DNA of 39,066 bases from Nostoc sp. GT001 (GCF_030382115.1 NZ_JAUDRJ010000003.1:2705147-2744212); one strand, 5' to 3'; shown: positions 26,587-35,496, counted from the first letter of the stretch. Numbers and translations are program-made. Notes: generated from the letters alone by a model not told the origin.

Positions 26587-26752
26587 GAGCCTTTCTCAAA
26601 AGCCATTGGAAAATTGAAAAGTGGAAATCAACATGCCTAAAATTTGGATCAAAGGCAAAGTATCTTCCCTTTATAACCTAATTTTTTACATTTCAAGGGT
26701 TATTTTTAGCACTGCATCCACAGTATAACTGCGGTTTGTTGTTTGTTTGCAG

Positions 26753-27529
26753 TCAATCTTCTGCCACACCCATAAGCTCTTTCATCAAATCCAGTCCTTT
26801 CTTGACTCGACGGGAAACTGTTACTACACTGATGCCCAGATGTTCTGCAACTTGTTTTTGGGTCAAATCTTGCAAAAACACACATTCCAACACGTCGCGG
26901 GTGCGTTTTTCTAGCTGAACCAACGCTTGTTGTAAGCGAAGTTGATCTTCTTGTGCCAGTTGAAAGCTGCGATAGTGAGGATCTGGAACCAATTCTCCCA
27001 AGCAAGTAGAACCTTCTTCTCCATCTTGGATTGGCACATCAAGACTCAAGGGAGCGCGATTGACCCATGCTAATTTAATTTCTTGCCATTCGTTTGGAGA
27101 AATTTCCAGTGCTGCTGCTAATTCCGAGTCGGTTGGTTGACGATTGTGTTTTTCACGCCAAGAACGTGATACTCCTATTGCTTGCTGTTGGAGCGCTAAC
27201 CATTTCCGAGGAATTCGCACGGTGACACCTTTATCTCGGAGATAGTGTTGAATTTCACCCCGAATATAGGGAAGAGCGTAGGAACTGAAGGCATGTCCCT
27301 TGGAAATTTCAAATCTTTCAATAGCTCTGATTAAACCCAAACATCCAACTTGGAGCAAATCATCGTAGGTTTCATGACATTGATTTGTCCAATAGTGAGC
27401 TTCTTTTCTCACAAGTCCAAAATTGAGTTTTACCAGTTGATTGCGGGTATTTTCTGACGGAGATTGCTGATATTCTCGCAACAACTGCCAAATTTCGTGC
27501 TTTAGTTCAGTGGTGACTGTGGTAGGCAT
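26753..27529 (-). CDS. sigF: Group 3 RNA polymerase sigma factor, SigF type
   Basis: 258 residues from the ATG at 27529 (peptide MPTTVTTELKHE); the frame is open 11 codons further but without ATG. Sigma region 2 spans about 35-105: NFGLVRKEAHYW, DLLQVGCLGLIRAIERFE (core-binding and -10 recognition) and FSSYALPYIRGEIQHYLRD. Region 3 covers about 110-165. Region 4 (about 195-250) has the helix-turn-helix LTQKQVAEHLGISVVTVSRRVKKGLDLM. It has no long N-terminal region 1.1, as expected for group 3. SigF of Synechocystis controls pili, motility and salt responses. psbO lies upstream on the same strand and a lipoprotein gene downstream. Confidence 0.92.
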   Translation of the reverse strand: MPTTVTTELKHEIWQLLREYQQSPSENTRNQLVKLNFGLVRKEAHYWTNQCHETYDDLLQVGCLGLIRAIERFEISKGHAFSSYALPYIRGEIQHYLRDKGVTVRIPRKWLALQQQAIGVSRSWREKHNRQPTDSELAAALEISPNEWQEIKLAWVNRAPLSLDVPIQDGEEGSTCLGELVPDPHYRSFQLAQEDQLRLQQALVQLEKRTRDVLECVFLQDLTQKQVAEHLGISVVTVSRRVKKGLDLMKELMGVAED

Positions 27530-28002
27530 AGCACCGGGTTTATTGAGCAAATAAAGAATCAATTATTCGCTTTTTAAATTCAGCTGCGATCGCACGATAT
27601 CAAATGAAATATGGCGCTATATTTCCTAGCAAATACTATGGGAGATAATAAAGACTTTCTATTAAAATTCCATAGGTTACTTGACAATCGAGCAGAATTT
27701 AAATGGGCGAAATCGTTATTTAGTTGGTTATTTATCTTTGGTATGACCTGTAGCTTTTTTAGAACCACATAGAAATAAAATATAAAATTAATCACTAAAT
27801 ATAAAACCGAGATTGTACTTAACTTGAATTAATTAATGATGAAGTTAATTTAGAGAAAAGAAACAAAAGTAGTCGAGCTTTTGTTTGACAAGCAAAAGTT
27901 AGATTTACAGTAAAATTACGTGTTCATCCCAATAAAAATTATCCAAAGTCCACAAATTACTAATAATTTAGAAAAATCTTATGTATATTTACGCAAGTCA
28001 AT
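27530..28002. other. Intergenic upstream of sigF
   Basis: AT-rich, no convincing gene. Any frame found on the minus strand (up to 71 residues) has a composition unlike protein and no start signals. Confidence 0.5.
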
Positions 28003-28028
28003 AAAAAAAGGGCGTCTCACCCTTTTTT
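28003..28028. terminator. Bidirectional terminator-like hairpin
   Basis: AAAAAAGGG and CCCTTTTTT form a 9-bp stem with a 7-base loop; T-runs lie on both strands. It is about 150 bp past a stronger psbO terminator, so it may end read-through from psbO or an unannotated short transcript. Confidence 0.65.
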
Positions 28029-28169
28029 GTACTTAAGTCTATAGTGTTTTAATGAAAGGGAAAAGGTTAAAGGGATGAATCAAGTCACCCATAAGACTGA
28101 GGGATAATAATTTTCCCAATTGTCAGGGCTATTTTGCCCTCAGATTTAACTTTTTCTCATTTTTGTAAA

Positions 28170-28204
28170 AAATTTATCCACCCTCTTTAAAAAAGAGGGT
28201 GGAT
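28170..28204 (-). terminator. Rho-independent terminator of psbO
   Basis: ATCCACCCTCTTT (28176-28188) and AAAGAGGGTGGAT (28192-28204) form a 13-bp perfect stem with a 3-base loop. It is followed on the minus strand by AAATTTTTTAC. It lies 80 bp past the psbO stop. Confidence 0.9.
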
Positions 28205-28283
28205 AGGTTAACTTTTGCGATCAAGTCTGATACTTACAGAATTGTCGTTTTGAGTGCCAGTCAGTTGCCTTACTTTCGAGGAT

Positions 28284-29120
28284 TTAGCCACGAGTCGATT
28301 CAACCCGTCCATAAAATAGACCACGAATCTTGACTTCTTTTGGTTCGCCAGCACCTAAATCTGTATCAGATGGCTGTTCGCTCTCGAAAGTGCCAGCAAT
28401 TTCACCGCTAGAACTGTCTATTTTGGCGATTTGCAGAGAAATCTTGCCATTAAGATTTTCAGCACGCTTGACGTTAGTGCGGGTAAGTTCTTCATCATCT
28501 GCTTGGGCGGGAAGAGCCACAGCATTATCGTAGCCACTGACGACACCACGACCTTTGGGATCTAGGAAGGCAGCACCACGATAGGAAGGAACTTTAAAGC
28601 TGCCTTCAAAGTCCGTAGAGGTGTTAATACTAGTCAAGCTGGGTTGGCTTTGAGCAACCAAATTTTTGATGGTGAAGAGGAAAGGTACTCGTTCACCACC
28701 AGGAAGTTGCACAGTGATAGCTTGGAAGTCAAGACCATCAGTTTCCGTAAAAGTCAGGCTATTATCTGCGTTGACTTTCAGATTACCTTGCACCTGGTCA
28801 ATGGTGGAAGTGTATCTGGTCAACAATTTGCCAGCAACAAATTCTGCTTCTTGCCGTTTATTAGCAGGTTCTTCTTTAATGAAGAAGCTAGTTGGTTCCA
28901 AGCAAAGTTCTTTGATGGTATAAGACTGGCTAGAATCAATGGGAAGGGAACCACGGCTTGTTTCTGCTAGTTGGGGGCATTTGTTCGCCAAGCCAGTGCC
29001 GCGAATTTGATCGTAAGTGAGTACATCTCTACCACTACTGGTAGTAGGAGCATCACTACAAGCGGTTATTAGTCCCAGGCACAAAGCCAAGAATGCAACA
29101 ATTAAAGCGCGATACCTCAT
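28284..29120 (-). CDS. psbO: Photosystem II manganese-stabilising protein
   Basis: PsbO is the 33-kDa lumenal protein that stabilises the Mn4CaO5 cluster of oxygen-evolving photosystem II. From the ATG at 29120 it has 278 residues; in-frame TTG codons upstream are unlikely starts. Seen: a hydrophobic export signal (MRYRALIVAFLALCLGL), LTYDQIRGTGLANKCPQL, the conserved cysteines C48 and C73 that form the single disulfide, SFFIKEE, the beta-barrel strands, and RGVVSGYDNAVALPA. The signal ends in ITAC (C21), a possible lipobox, so the protein may be a lipoprotein. GAGG lies about 9 bases before the start. A strong terminator follows at 28170-28204. It is upstream of sigF on the same strand but insulated by that terminator. 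Confidence 0.97.
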   Translation of the reverse strand: MRYRALIVAFLALCLGLITACSDAPTTSSGRDVLTYDQIRGTGLANKCPQLAETSRGSLPIDSSQSYTIKELCLEPTSFFIKEEPANKRQEAEFVAGKLLTRYTSTIDQVQGNLKVNADNSLTFTETDGLDFQAITVQLPGGERVPFLFTIKNLVAQSQPSLTSINTSTDFEGSFKVPSYRGAAFLDPKGRGVVSGYDNAVALPAQADDEELTRTNVKRAENLNGKISLQIAKIDSSSGEIAGTFESEQPSDTDLGAGEPKEVKIRGLFYGRVESTRG

Positions 29121-29402
29121 GGTCAACCTCAATCTCAAAAATTAATATCTAAGTTGTAAAACTGCATCGAAGCTTTGATCTCTGATGAGAAGCCGCTACT
29201 CTGCGAAAAGCTACCTTTGTTCGGACACGGCTTTGCTCTGATAAGAGAGTTGAAGCAAGTGTTCGGGTGTCTAGTTGTCAGACGCTGCTCAAACTTTTCT
29301 CTGCTAAACGTAGTTAAACGTGTCGCTATCTTGAGCTTGGGGTGTAGACCCCAGACTAAGTAGCACACTGCATCCATTTTGGATGTGTGTCACTAGGGGA
29401 GC
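29121..29402. other. psbO promoter and leader region
   Basis: About 280 bp between psbO and a minus-strand terminator at 29403-29428, so psbO must be transcribed from a promoter inside this stretch. No clear -35/-10 pair could be assigned. A GCATCCATTTTGGATGTG hairpin lies near 29370. No gene seen. Confidence 0.5.
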
Positions 29403-29428
29403 AAAAAACCAGCAGTTTTACTGTTGGT
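29403..29428 (-). terminator. Rho-independent terminator upstream of psbO
   Basis: On the minus strand ACCAACAGT-AAA-ACTGCTGGT (9 bp, one wobble) is followed by TTTTTT. There is no protein-coding gene upstream of it on that strand, which points to a non-coding transcript. Confidence 0.8.
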
Positions 29429-29564
29429 GGCATTTGTTTGGAATTGGGCGAGTGTATGAGTAAGCTCACACAGAGAAGCATAAATGCTTGTGCCTTGAAA
29501 AATGCAAACAGGGGTGTCTGCTTCGCACTTTGCTCTTGCTTATCGTAAAAGCGGCGTCGCCCAA
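29403..29564 (-). ncRNA. Candidate structured RNA upstream of psbO
   Basis: On the minus strand an 8-bp closing stem, TTGGGCGA (29557-29564) with TCGCCCAA (29444-29451), encloses about 105 bases. Inside, further stems can form: GCAGAC/GTTTGC (with a G-U), AAGCA-TTTA-TGCTT, and CACA/TGTG around it, plus TAAGC/GCTTA. A Rho-independent terminator follows at 29403-29428. Upstream, TGATACAAA forms an extended -10 element (29570-29578) that would start transcription at about 29563, the base of the closing stem. Total length would be about 160 nt. I could not match it to 6S, SRP, tmRNA or a known riboswitch. The plus strand can fold in a similar way and has a shorter T-run after the stem, so the strand call is not certain. 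Confidence 0.5.
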
Positions 29565-29569
29565 GTCTT

Positions 29570-29578
29570 TTTGTATCA
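29570..29578 (-). promoter_or_regulatory. Extended -10 element for candidate RNA
   Basis: TGATACAAA on the minus strand: a TGn extension followed by TACAAA (4 of 6 to consensus). Its spacing would put the start at the first base of the 8-bp closing stem. No clear -35. Confidence 0.35.
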
Positions 29579-29905
29579 TGTATGTGACGCCACTACATAC
29601 AGCCCATTGTTAGATGGGTAAATCAGCCAGATCATACGATTTTTTTTAACTCAAAATCAAAGTTCTCAAAATCCAAGAAAGTCTCGTCCCGATCGCATCT
29701 AGCTTCTGTAAAGCCTATGCTAAAGGTTACTACGCTCTTTTTGGAGCGATCGCAATTGCTTTTGATAAAGATACAAATCTAGTTATATTCACCCCTAACT
29801 AGGGCAAGTGAGGAGATGCGATAACAGGGAGACAACTGACAAACTAGGGAAAATTAAAAATCTCCGGTAAATTTGAGTTGACCTCATTTATACGGAAAAG
29901 GTGGC

Positions 29906-30253
29906 ATGAACGATCACAAAAATATTGAATCAGAGAAGTTGTCTGCTAAACTGCAAGCGATCGCAACTGTGGTGTATGATACCGCTACAGCTTGTGAAGG
30001 CGATACTGTAGCTCTTTTGGCTTTGCTGCGGCAATTAGAGCAGTTACACCGAGAGATCCGGGATGGGGTTTTTCAAGAGAGTTTGCCTGTTAACCGCCGC
30101 CAACTTTACTCACTGCTGAAAGATATTGAGTCTGAGGGAGGCTGGCCCTACATTGAGCGCATGAGGCTACAAGCCTTTTTAGCGAATTTGCCACAAGAGG
30201 CTCCCGAAGAAAATAGCCATGAACTTTTGGAGAGCGATCGCTCTTTTGGCTGA
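29906..30253 (+). CDS. Small conserved-looking soluble protein
   Basis: A 115-residue acidic, all-helical-looking protein I do not recognise. Its N-terminal two thirds read as helices (LSAKLQAIATVVYDTATACEGDTVALLALLRQLEQLHREIRD), then ESLPVNRRQLYSLLKDIESEGGWPYIERMRLQAFLANL, and an acidic tail. No enzymatic motif, signal or membrane segment. The ATG at 29906 is preceded by AAAAGGTGG at a good spacing, supporting a real gene. Divergent from the candidate RNA and psbO. It converges with the STAND-WD40 gene across a GC-rich hairpin. Confidence 0.8.
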   Translation: MNDHKNIESEKLSAKLQAIATVVYDTATACEGDTVALLALLRQLEQLHREIRDGVFQESLPVNRRQLYSLLKDIESEGGWPYIERMRLQAFLANLPQEAPEENSHELLESDRSFG

Positions 30254-30297
30254 TTAGCTCGAAATTTATTTTTAGCTCTGAATTAATAACTCTGATC

Positions 30298-30339
30298 GCC
30301 TCATCAACCGCTAAACCAAGAGCGGTTGCTCATTGAGGC
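30298..30339. terminator. Hairpin between convergent genes
   Basis: An inner 8-bp stem CAACCGCT/AGCGGTTG (30305-30312 and 30321-30328) and an outer stem GCCTCA/TGAGGC (30298-30303 and 30334-30339) form one interrupted hairpin between the plus-strand gene ending at 30253 and the minus-strand gene ending at 30364. Likely a shared stop, though T-runs are missing. Confidence 0.55.
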
Positions 30340-30363
30340 TTCAACCTAATTCATAATTTGTAA

Positions 30364-33300
30364 TTAAAAAGGGTTTGTACGGGTTATCCCATCACAAAGA
30401 AGGCGATCGCGCTCTTCAAGATTGTGGTTGTGCTTAAGGTAATCACCTAGCCAATCGCAACCACGAACAAGCAGATCGTCAAGATGTAAATTCCACAGAA
30501 TTATCGTGTTGTCATCACTAGCTGATGCTAGTGTTTGACCATCTGGGCTAAAACTGACACTTAATACCGGAGCGCGATGCCCATTGAGACTTTTAATTAA
30601 TTTGCCATCACGGCTCCAGAGTTTCACTGTACTGTCCCAACTGGCAGCGGCGAGTAATTCACCATTAGGGCTGAAAGTCACGGCATTGACGCTATCACTG
30701 TACCCCTTTAATAAAGTTTTTAACAACGTCCCATCCCGTCGCCACAGTTTCACGGTGTTATCCCAGCTAGCAGAAGCCAGCAACTCGTCAGTAGGACTAA
30801 AGCTGACACCCAATACCCAGCTATCATGGGGCGAGAAAGTTTTGAGCAAAGTACCATCCCGCCGCCAAAGTTTCACTGTTTGATCGTCACTGGCAGAAGC
30901 TAAAACCTGACCATCTGGGCTGAAATTGACGCTATTTACCCAACCCTGATGTCCCAGTAAGGTTTTGAGCAACTTGCCCTCACGATTCCAAAGTTTTACA
31001 GTTTTATCTTTGCTAGCTGATGCTAAAAACTGACCATCTGGGCTGAAATTGACGCTCATGACACTATCGCTATGTCCCTGGAGAGTCATTATTAAAGTAC
31101 CGTCAAGCCGCCAAAGTTTCACAGTTTTGTCATAACTTCCTGAAGCCAGCATTTGACCTTTTGGGTCAAAACTGACACTAGGAACTTTATTTGTGTGTCC
31201 CATCAAAGTTTTGTAAAGTCGAGTTTTAATCTCGCCACTACTGGTGTATCGCTGCCAAAGTTTGACAGTGCGATCGCTACTACCAGAAGCTAGCATCTGA
31301 CCGTCGGGACTCCAAGCAACGCTCAAAACTCGATCTCGATGCCCTTGAAGAATAGACGGTCTGGGAGCATCTAAACTCCATAGTTTCACGCTTTTGTCGA
31401 AACTTCCTGAAGCTAACAATTTGTTTTTTGGACTGAAAGCAATGCTAACGACAGCATCACTGTGTCCTTTGAAGGTTTTGAGTAAATTACCAGTGATACT
31501 CCAGAGATTTATGGTATTATCTTCGCCTGCGGAAGCTAACTTTTTACTATCCGAACTAAAGCTCAAACTCCACACCGTACCGTTATGCTGCCGTAAAGTT
31601 TTGTAAGGAAAAAAGTCAAAACCGTCTTTAGTGTTACTACTCTCCCGCCGCCAAAGTTTCACTGTCTGATCTCGACCTGCTGACGCCAGAAATTTACCGT
31701 CTGGGCTGAAAATAGACACAATTACGCCTTGCTTATGTCCCTGCAAAGTTGTAACGAGTCTACCGTCCCGTCGCCAAACTTTCACTGTTTTGTCGTCGCT
31801 AGCTGAGGCGATAAATTGACCATCAGGACTGAAGTTTACCCAGTTAACCCACCCTTGATGTCCTCTCAGTATTTTTACTAAGCTACCGTCTTTGCGCCAG
31901 AGTTTTATGGTTTTATCCTTACTGCCAGTAACTAATAACTCGCCATCAGGACTAAAATCGACGCTATAAACCCAATCTTCATGTCCTCTCAGGGTTTTAT
32001 ATGGTTTGGGGTCAAATTCACCTGTAACCGAGTTTTTGCGCCAGATTTTCACTGTTTTGTCGAGGCTAGCGGAGGCTAGGGTTTGACCATCAGGGCTGAA
32101 ACTTACACAGGTAACAGCATCACTGTGACCTTTAAGGGTTTGGAGTAAACTACCGTCAGGATGCCAAAGTTTCACTGTCTGATCTCGGCTACCTGATGCT
32201 ATCAACTGACCATCTGGGCTGAAAGTCACTCCCCAGACGATATCAGTGTGCCCTTCCAGGCGGTTAACCTCAGTTACCCCATAAACTGCTTGTTGTAAAG
32301 CTGTTACCACCCGCATTCGGGTATCTGGCTGAACTCCATCTGCTTGTTTAAGTCCTCTCCAAGCCCGCAAACTTTCTAAGAGGGCATCAAATTCTTTATT
32401 AGATGCAAACAGAGCTTCACTAGCGGCAGTGATCGCACTAATTTGCAAGTTGGTTTCACTACGTTCAGCGCGTAGAGTTTGGCGGACTGCTGCTCTTTTT
32501 TGTAAGTCGGCTTGCCACCATAATGCTGCTATTGTTCCACCCATAATTGCTAGGATCGCACCTGCTATCCGCGCTTCCCGCAGTCGTCGTTGTAATACCA
32601 AATTTAGTTGCTTTTGACTAAGTTGTTGGGCTGCTTCTGCTCTAGTTTTTTCAAGTTTGATTTTTTCTAATTCGGCGAGCATACCATAGTTGTTCTTTTG
32701 GCGAATTGGTTCAACTAAATAATCGTGAACCAACTGGTAGCGATCGCCTAACTCTTCTCTAACTCGCAATACCAAGCCTGAACCCACCAATATTTCTAAA
32801 ATCAGTTCTCCAACTTTGTCAAAGCTTGATATTGTATCTATATCATAATTATTAACTAATGCAGCCGCTAAATCAGCTTTATTTTTTAAAGGTCGCGTCC
32901 CCTTTTCGTCTGTTAACTCAAATAATAATTTCCAACTTAACTCTTCGTTCTCTTGACCGCAGTCTTTGATAACTTCCCCTAACCAGCGTTCCACCAATTT
33001 TGCCGAGCCACCACAAAGCTTATATTCCGCAAGTGTCGTAATGTTTTCTATTTGTAGTTGAGCACCGACTATTTGTAATTCAATTGGATGTACTTCGTCT
33101 AGTTCCCCTGTCAAATCCTGGACTAATCGGTTAATTAATTCCTCACTTAGTTCATAATGTGAACGTTGAGTAAGACTGTGAATTATGGCTTTGGCATCTC
33201 GACTAGAGAATTTTCCTAAATAGTAGCGAATGTCTTTATCAAGAATATTTTTATTAATTACTCCTAAATCATATAAGCCAGTACTATTTTTCTGGCTCAA

Positions 33301-35412
33301 ACGTTCAAATTCTAATAAATGATGTAAGTAATCTTCTCGTAATGAAAGAATAATTTTTACATAAGAAATATTTAAACATTCACTAAAAAATTTATAAAAT
33401 TCTATTCTTTGTGTAGGAGGATTACTAACAAAGAAAAATTCTTCAAACTGGTCTAATATAATAACTATTGTATAATTACGCTCACATGCTAACCGAATTC
33501 TTTCTAGTATTATGGTGGGTGTAGAGTCAATATTAACCGATATTCCTGTGTATGCTAATGCTTGATTGATACTGTTACTCAAGATTGTTATCCAATCAGT
33601 ATAAACAGACAAAACAATCGGTATAGGAATACGTTCACCAATAACTTTTCCCTTGAGTGCTGGGACTAAACCAGCTTTGAGAATTGAACTTTTACCTACA
33701 CCTGATGGCCCATAAATAACTGTGAGTTTGTAGTCAGCGCGGGCAATTCTTTCAATTAAGCGATTGACATCTTGTTGCCGTCCAGAAGCAGATATTTCTT
33801 GAGCAATTTCTTCAGGAATAAATGGTATTTTGTGAGGTTCTAGTACTGGGTTGATTCTGGGGCGTTGTGGCTGTAATTGACTTGCTCCGATAAAGGCACG
33901 AAAGCCATACTGATGTTCTATTTTAATTTTTTCTTGCTTCAGCTTAAAGGCTTCTGTATAGTTATGACACTCAAAAAAGTAAAGCGATCGCAGTTCCTCT
34001 AAAATCTCTAAGTACAGTAATGGCTGATGTTGTAGCTCACAAACTACCCTCGCCCATTCCAAGTTATTGATAGCTTCTTCGCACTCACCCAAATGCCGTT
34101 GTGTGCGTGCTAGCAAGAGAAGATACCAACTTTCTTGTCGTCGTCTTCGCAAAGCGTCTCGCAGAGAAACTTGTGTTACTTCTTCAGAGATAGAAAGCGC
34201 TGTATTTGCTAATTCATGAGCCAGTACCCAATTTGATTCTGAAGCCGCCACATTTGCCAAAAAACCATAATTTTGAGCAACCTGTGCGGGAGTTCCATAA
34301 GTTTTATGTAGATGTAATGACTTTTGAGCTAATTCTTTTAAGTCATCCCAGGCTTGTAAACGTTGCAGCATTTCACAAGCAGGCAAAATGAATTTAGCAA
34401 CTAAGTCTTCTCTTTGTACCTCTTCCAATAGCTCCAAGCATTGTTTAAACCACGACAGAGCATGTTCGCAATAGCTACTAGTATTCTGGTATAAGTCTGC
34501 CATTCGGTGATAACAAAGCCCCAGGTGAAATAGTACTATTGCCTGCTTGAGTAAAGATGAGGGGGGCATAGGTTGAGGACATGAGATAGGCAAAGAAGAA
34601 TTATTTTCCCACTCTGCTATTCTCCTTGCTTCCTGCTGCCATAATGCTAGGCTTCTTTGATAATTGGCTAAAGCACCATTAATTTGATCGTTGGCGTATT
34701 TATCTCGCCCCAATACAAACTCTAAACTAGCTTCTAATCCTGGTGTTAATTTAACCCCATACAGGCGTAGTAAATCATTACGTGCTGATTCTATTTCGTG
34801 ACGGTGTTGCGACTTAGGATCTAAATCTAGAAAGGCGTTAGATAAAAATGTTTCAGCACCTGCTTCTAAAACTTTGTCAAATAGAGATTCTTCTTCTTGA
34901 GAGATCAAAGCAATTAAATCTGCTTTGGCCATTTCAAATTTAATAGTGGTTGCAGCCCAGCTTTTGAAATCAGGTGCTAATTTTGAAAGCAATGATGCCA
35001 CTTCATCCTGTAGCCACAACACCACTGGAAATGGAAAAGTTGCAGCATAGATATCTCGTGCTTGATTGATGCCTGTAAGTAAGTTTTCTAGGTCGTTAAT
35101 TGACTCAATACCGAAAACCATCACAGCAGATGGCAAAGTGTCTGTAAGGACGGCAGGATTATCTAAAGATAGTTCTGAGATGATTGTGCTGTGTAAAGAA
35201 GTAGTTGATGGATTGAGAACGATTTCTCTGATATTAATTTCTTTGGTGGTCGAGCGAATATTCTCCAACATTTGCTCACGTAATCGCCCATAGTTGCATC
35301 GAACTAAAATCAGAGCAAATTGACCTTCGGAAAGTGCGATCGCTCTAATCAGTCTTTGCAAAGTATGCTGATTTTCTTTGGTGTAGACACGTAGCTGTTT
35401 ATCATTACTCAT
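30364..35412 (-). CDS. STAND NTPase with inactive-NTPase-like N-region and 14 WD40 repeats
   Basis: Numbering is from the longer frame starting at 35454. Residues 21-190 look like a P-loop-type fold without Walker A (FALILVRCNYGRLREQ; MVFGIESI; VVLWLQDE), of the kind called inactive STAND in cyanobacterial signalling proteins. Residues 220-520 are TPR-like helices. Residues 545-950 form a STAND/NACHT-type ATPase: Walker A GPSGVGKSS (582-590), Walker B IVIILDQFEEFF (663-674). One membrane helix follows (about 960-985). Then 14 WD40 repeats run from about 1064 to 1650, enough for two 7-bladed propellers, and a cyanobacterial-type tail (LLVRGCDWLGDYL). The start at 35454 lies inside an inverted repeat and encodes repeat-derived NDPYPMPNTPYP, so I prefer the ATG at 35412. 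It follows the ATPase gene 35497-36828 as an operon. The likely role is NTP-dependent sensing or signalling, possibly a conflict system. Confidence 0.88.
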   Translation of the reverse strand: MSNDKQLRVYTKENQHTLQRLIRAIALSEGQFALILVRCNYGRLREQMLENIRSTTKEINIREIVLNPSTTSLHSTIISELSLDNPAVLTDTLPSAVMVFGIESINDLENLLTGINQARDIYAATFPFPVVLWLQDEVASLLSKLAPDFKSWAATTIKFEMAKADLIALISQEEESLFDKVLEAGAETFLSNAFLDLDPKSQHRHEIESARNDLLRLYGVKLTPGLEASLEFVLGRDKYANDQINGALANYQRSLALWQQEARRIAEWENNSSLPISCPQPMPPSSLLKQAIVLFHLGLCYHRMADLYQNTSSYCEHALSWFKQCLELLEEVQREDLVAKFILPACEMLQRLQAWDDLKELAQKSLHLHKTYGTPAQVAQNYGFLANVAASESNWVLAHELANTALSISEEVTQVSLRDALRRRRQESWYLLLLARTQRHLGECEEAINNLEWARVVCELQHQPLLYLEILEELRSLYFFECHNYTEAFKLKQEKIKIEHQYGFRAFIGASQLQPQRPRINPVLEPHKIPFIPEEIAQEISASGRQQDVNRLIERIARADYKLTVIYGPSGVGKSSILKAGLVPALKGKVIGERIPIPIVLSVYTDWITILSNSINQALAYTGISVNIDSTPTIILERIRLACERNYTIVIILDQFEEFFFVSNPPTQRIEFYKFFSECLNISYVKIILSLREDYLHHLLEFERLSQKNSTGLYDLGVINKNILDKDIRYYLGKFSSRDAKAIIHSLTQRSHYELSEELINRLVQDLTGELDEVHPIELQIVGAQLQIENITTLAEYKLCGGSAKLVERWLGEVIKDCGQENEELSWKLLFELTDEKGTRPLKNKADLAAALVNNYDIDTISSFDKVGELILEILVGSGLVLRVREELGDRYQLVHDYLVEPIRQKNNYGMLAELEKIKLEKTRAEAAQQLSQKQLNLVLQRRLREARIAGAILAIMGGTIAALWWQADLQKRAAVRQTLRAERSETNLQISAITAASEALFASNKEFDALLESLRAWRGLKQADGVQPDTRMRVVTALQQAVYGVTEVNRLEGHTDIVWGVTFSPDGQLIASGSRDQTVKLWHPDGSLLQTLKGHSDAVTCVSFSPDGQTLASASLDKTVKIWRKNSVTGEFDPKPYKTLRGHEDWVYSVDFSPDGELLVTGSKDKTIKLWRKDGSLVKILRGHQGWVNWVNFSPDGQFIASASDDKTVKVWRRDGRLVTTLQGHKQGVIVSIFSPDGKFLASAGRDQTVKLWRRESSNTKDGFDFFPYKTLRQHNGTVWSLSFSSDSKKLASAGEDNTINLWSITGNLLKTFKGHSDAVVSIAFSPKNKLLASGSFDKSVKLWSLDAPRPSILQGHRDRVLSVAWSPDGQMLASGSSDRTVKLWQRYTSSGEIKTRLYKTLMGHTNKVPSVSFDPKGQMLASGSYDKTVKLWRLDGTLIMTLQGHSDSVMSVNFSPDGQFLASASKDKTVKLWNREGKLLKTLLGHQGWVNSVNFSPDGQVLASASDDQTVKLWRRDGTLLKTFSPHDSWVLGVSFSPTDELLASASWDNTVKLWRRDGTLLKTLLKGYSDSVNAVTFSPNGELLAAASWDSTVKLWSRDGKLIKSLNGHRAPVLSVSFSPDGQTLASASDDNTIILWNLHLDDLLVRGCDWLGDYLKHNHNLEERDRLLCDGITRTNPF

Positions 35413-35442
35413 TGGATATGGGGTATTAGGCATTGGATATGG

Positions 35443-35480
35443 GTCATTGGTCATTAGTTGACTAACAAATGACCAATGAC
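35443..35480. repeat. 13-bp inverted repeat between ATPase and STAND genes
   Basis: GTCATTGGTCATT (35443-35455) and AATGACCAATGAC (35468-35480) form a perfect stem with a 12-base loop. It lies in the gap of a two-gene operon and could stabilise or attenuate the transcript. Preceded (minus strand, downstream) by two CATTGGATATGGG copies. Confidence 0.7.
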
Positions 35481-35496
35481 AAATTACAATTGACTG

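Noticed and set aside
28644..28970. 108- and 85-codon plus-strand frames inside psbO
   Set aside because: Antisense shadows of a clearly real psbO coding frame.
29444..29564. SRP (4.5S) RNA or 6S RNA
   Set aside because: The SRP tetraloop/GGAAG-type core is absent, and the fold is branched rather than the long rod of 6S; kept as an unnamed RNA candidate.
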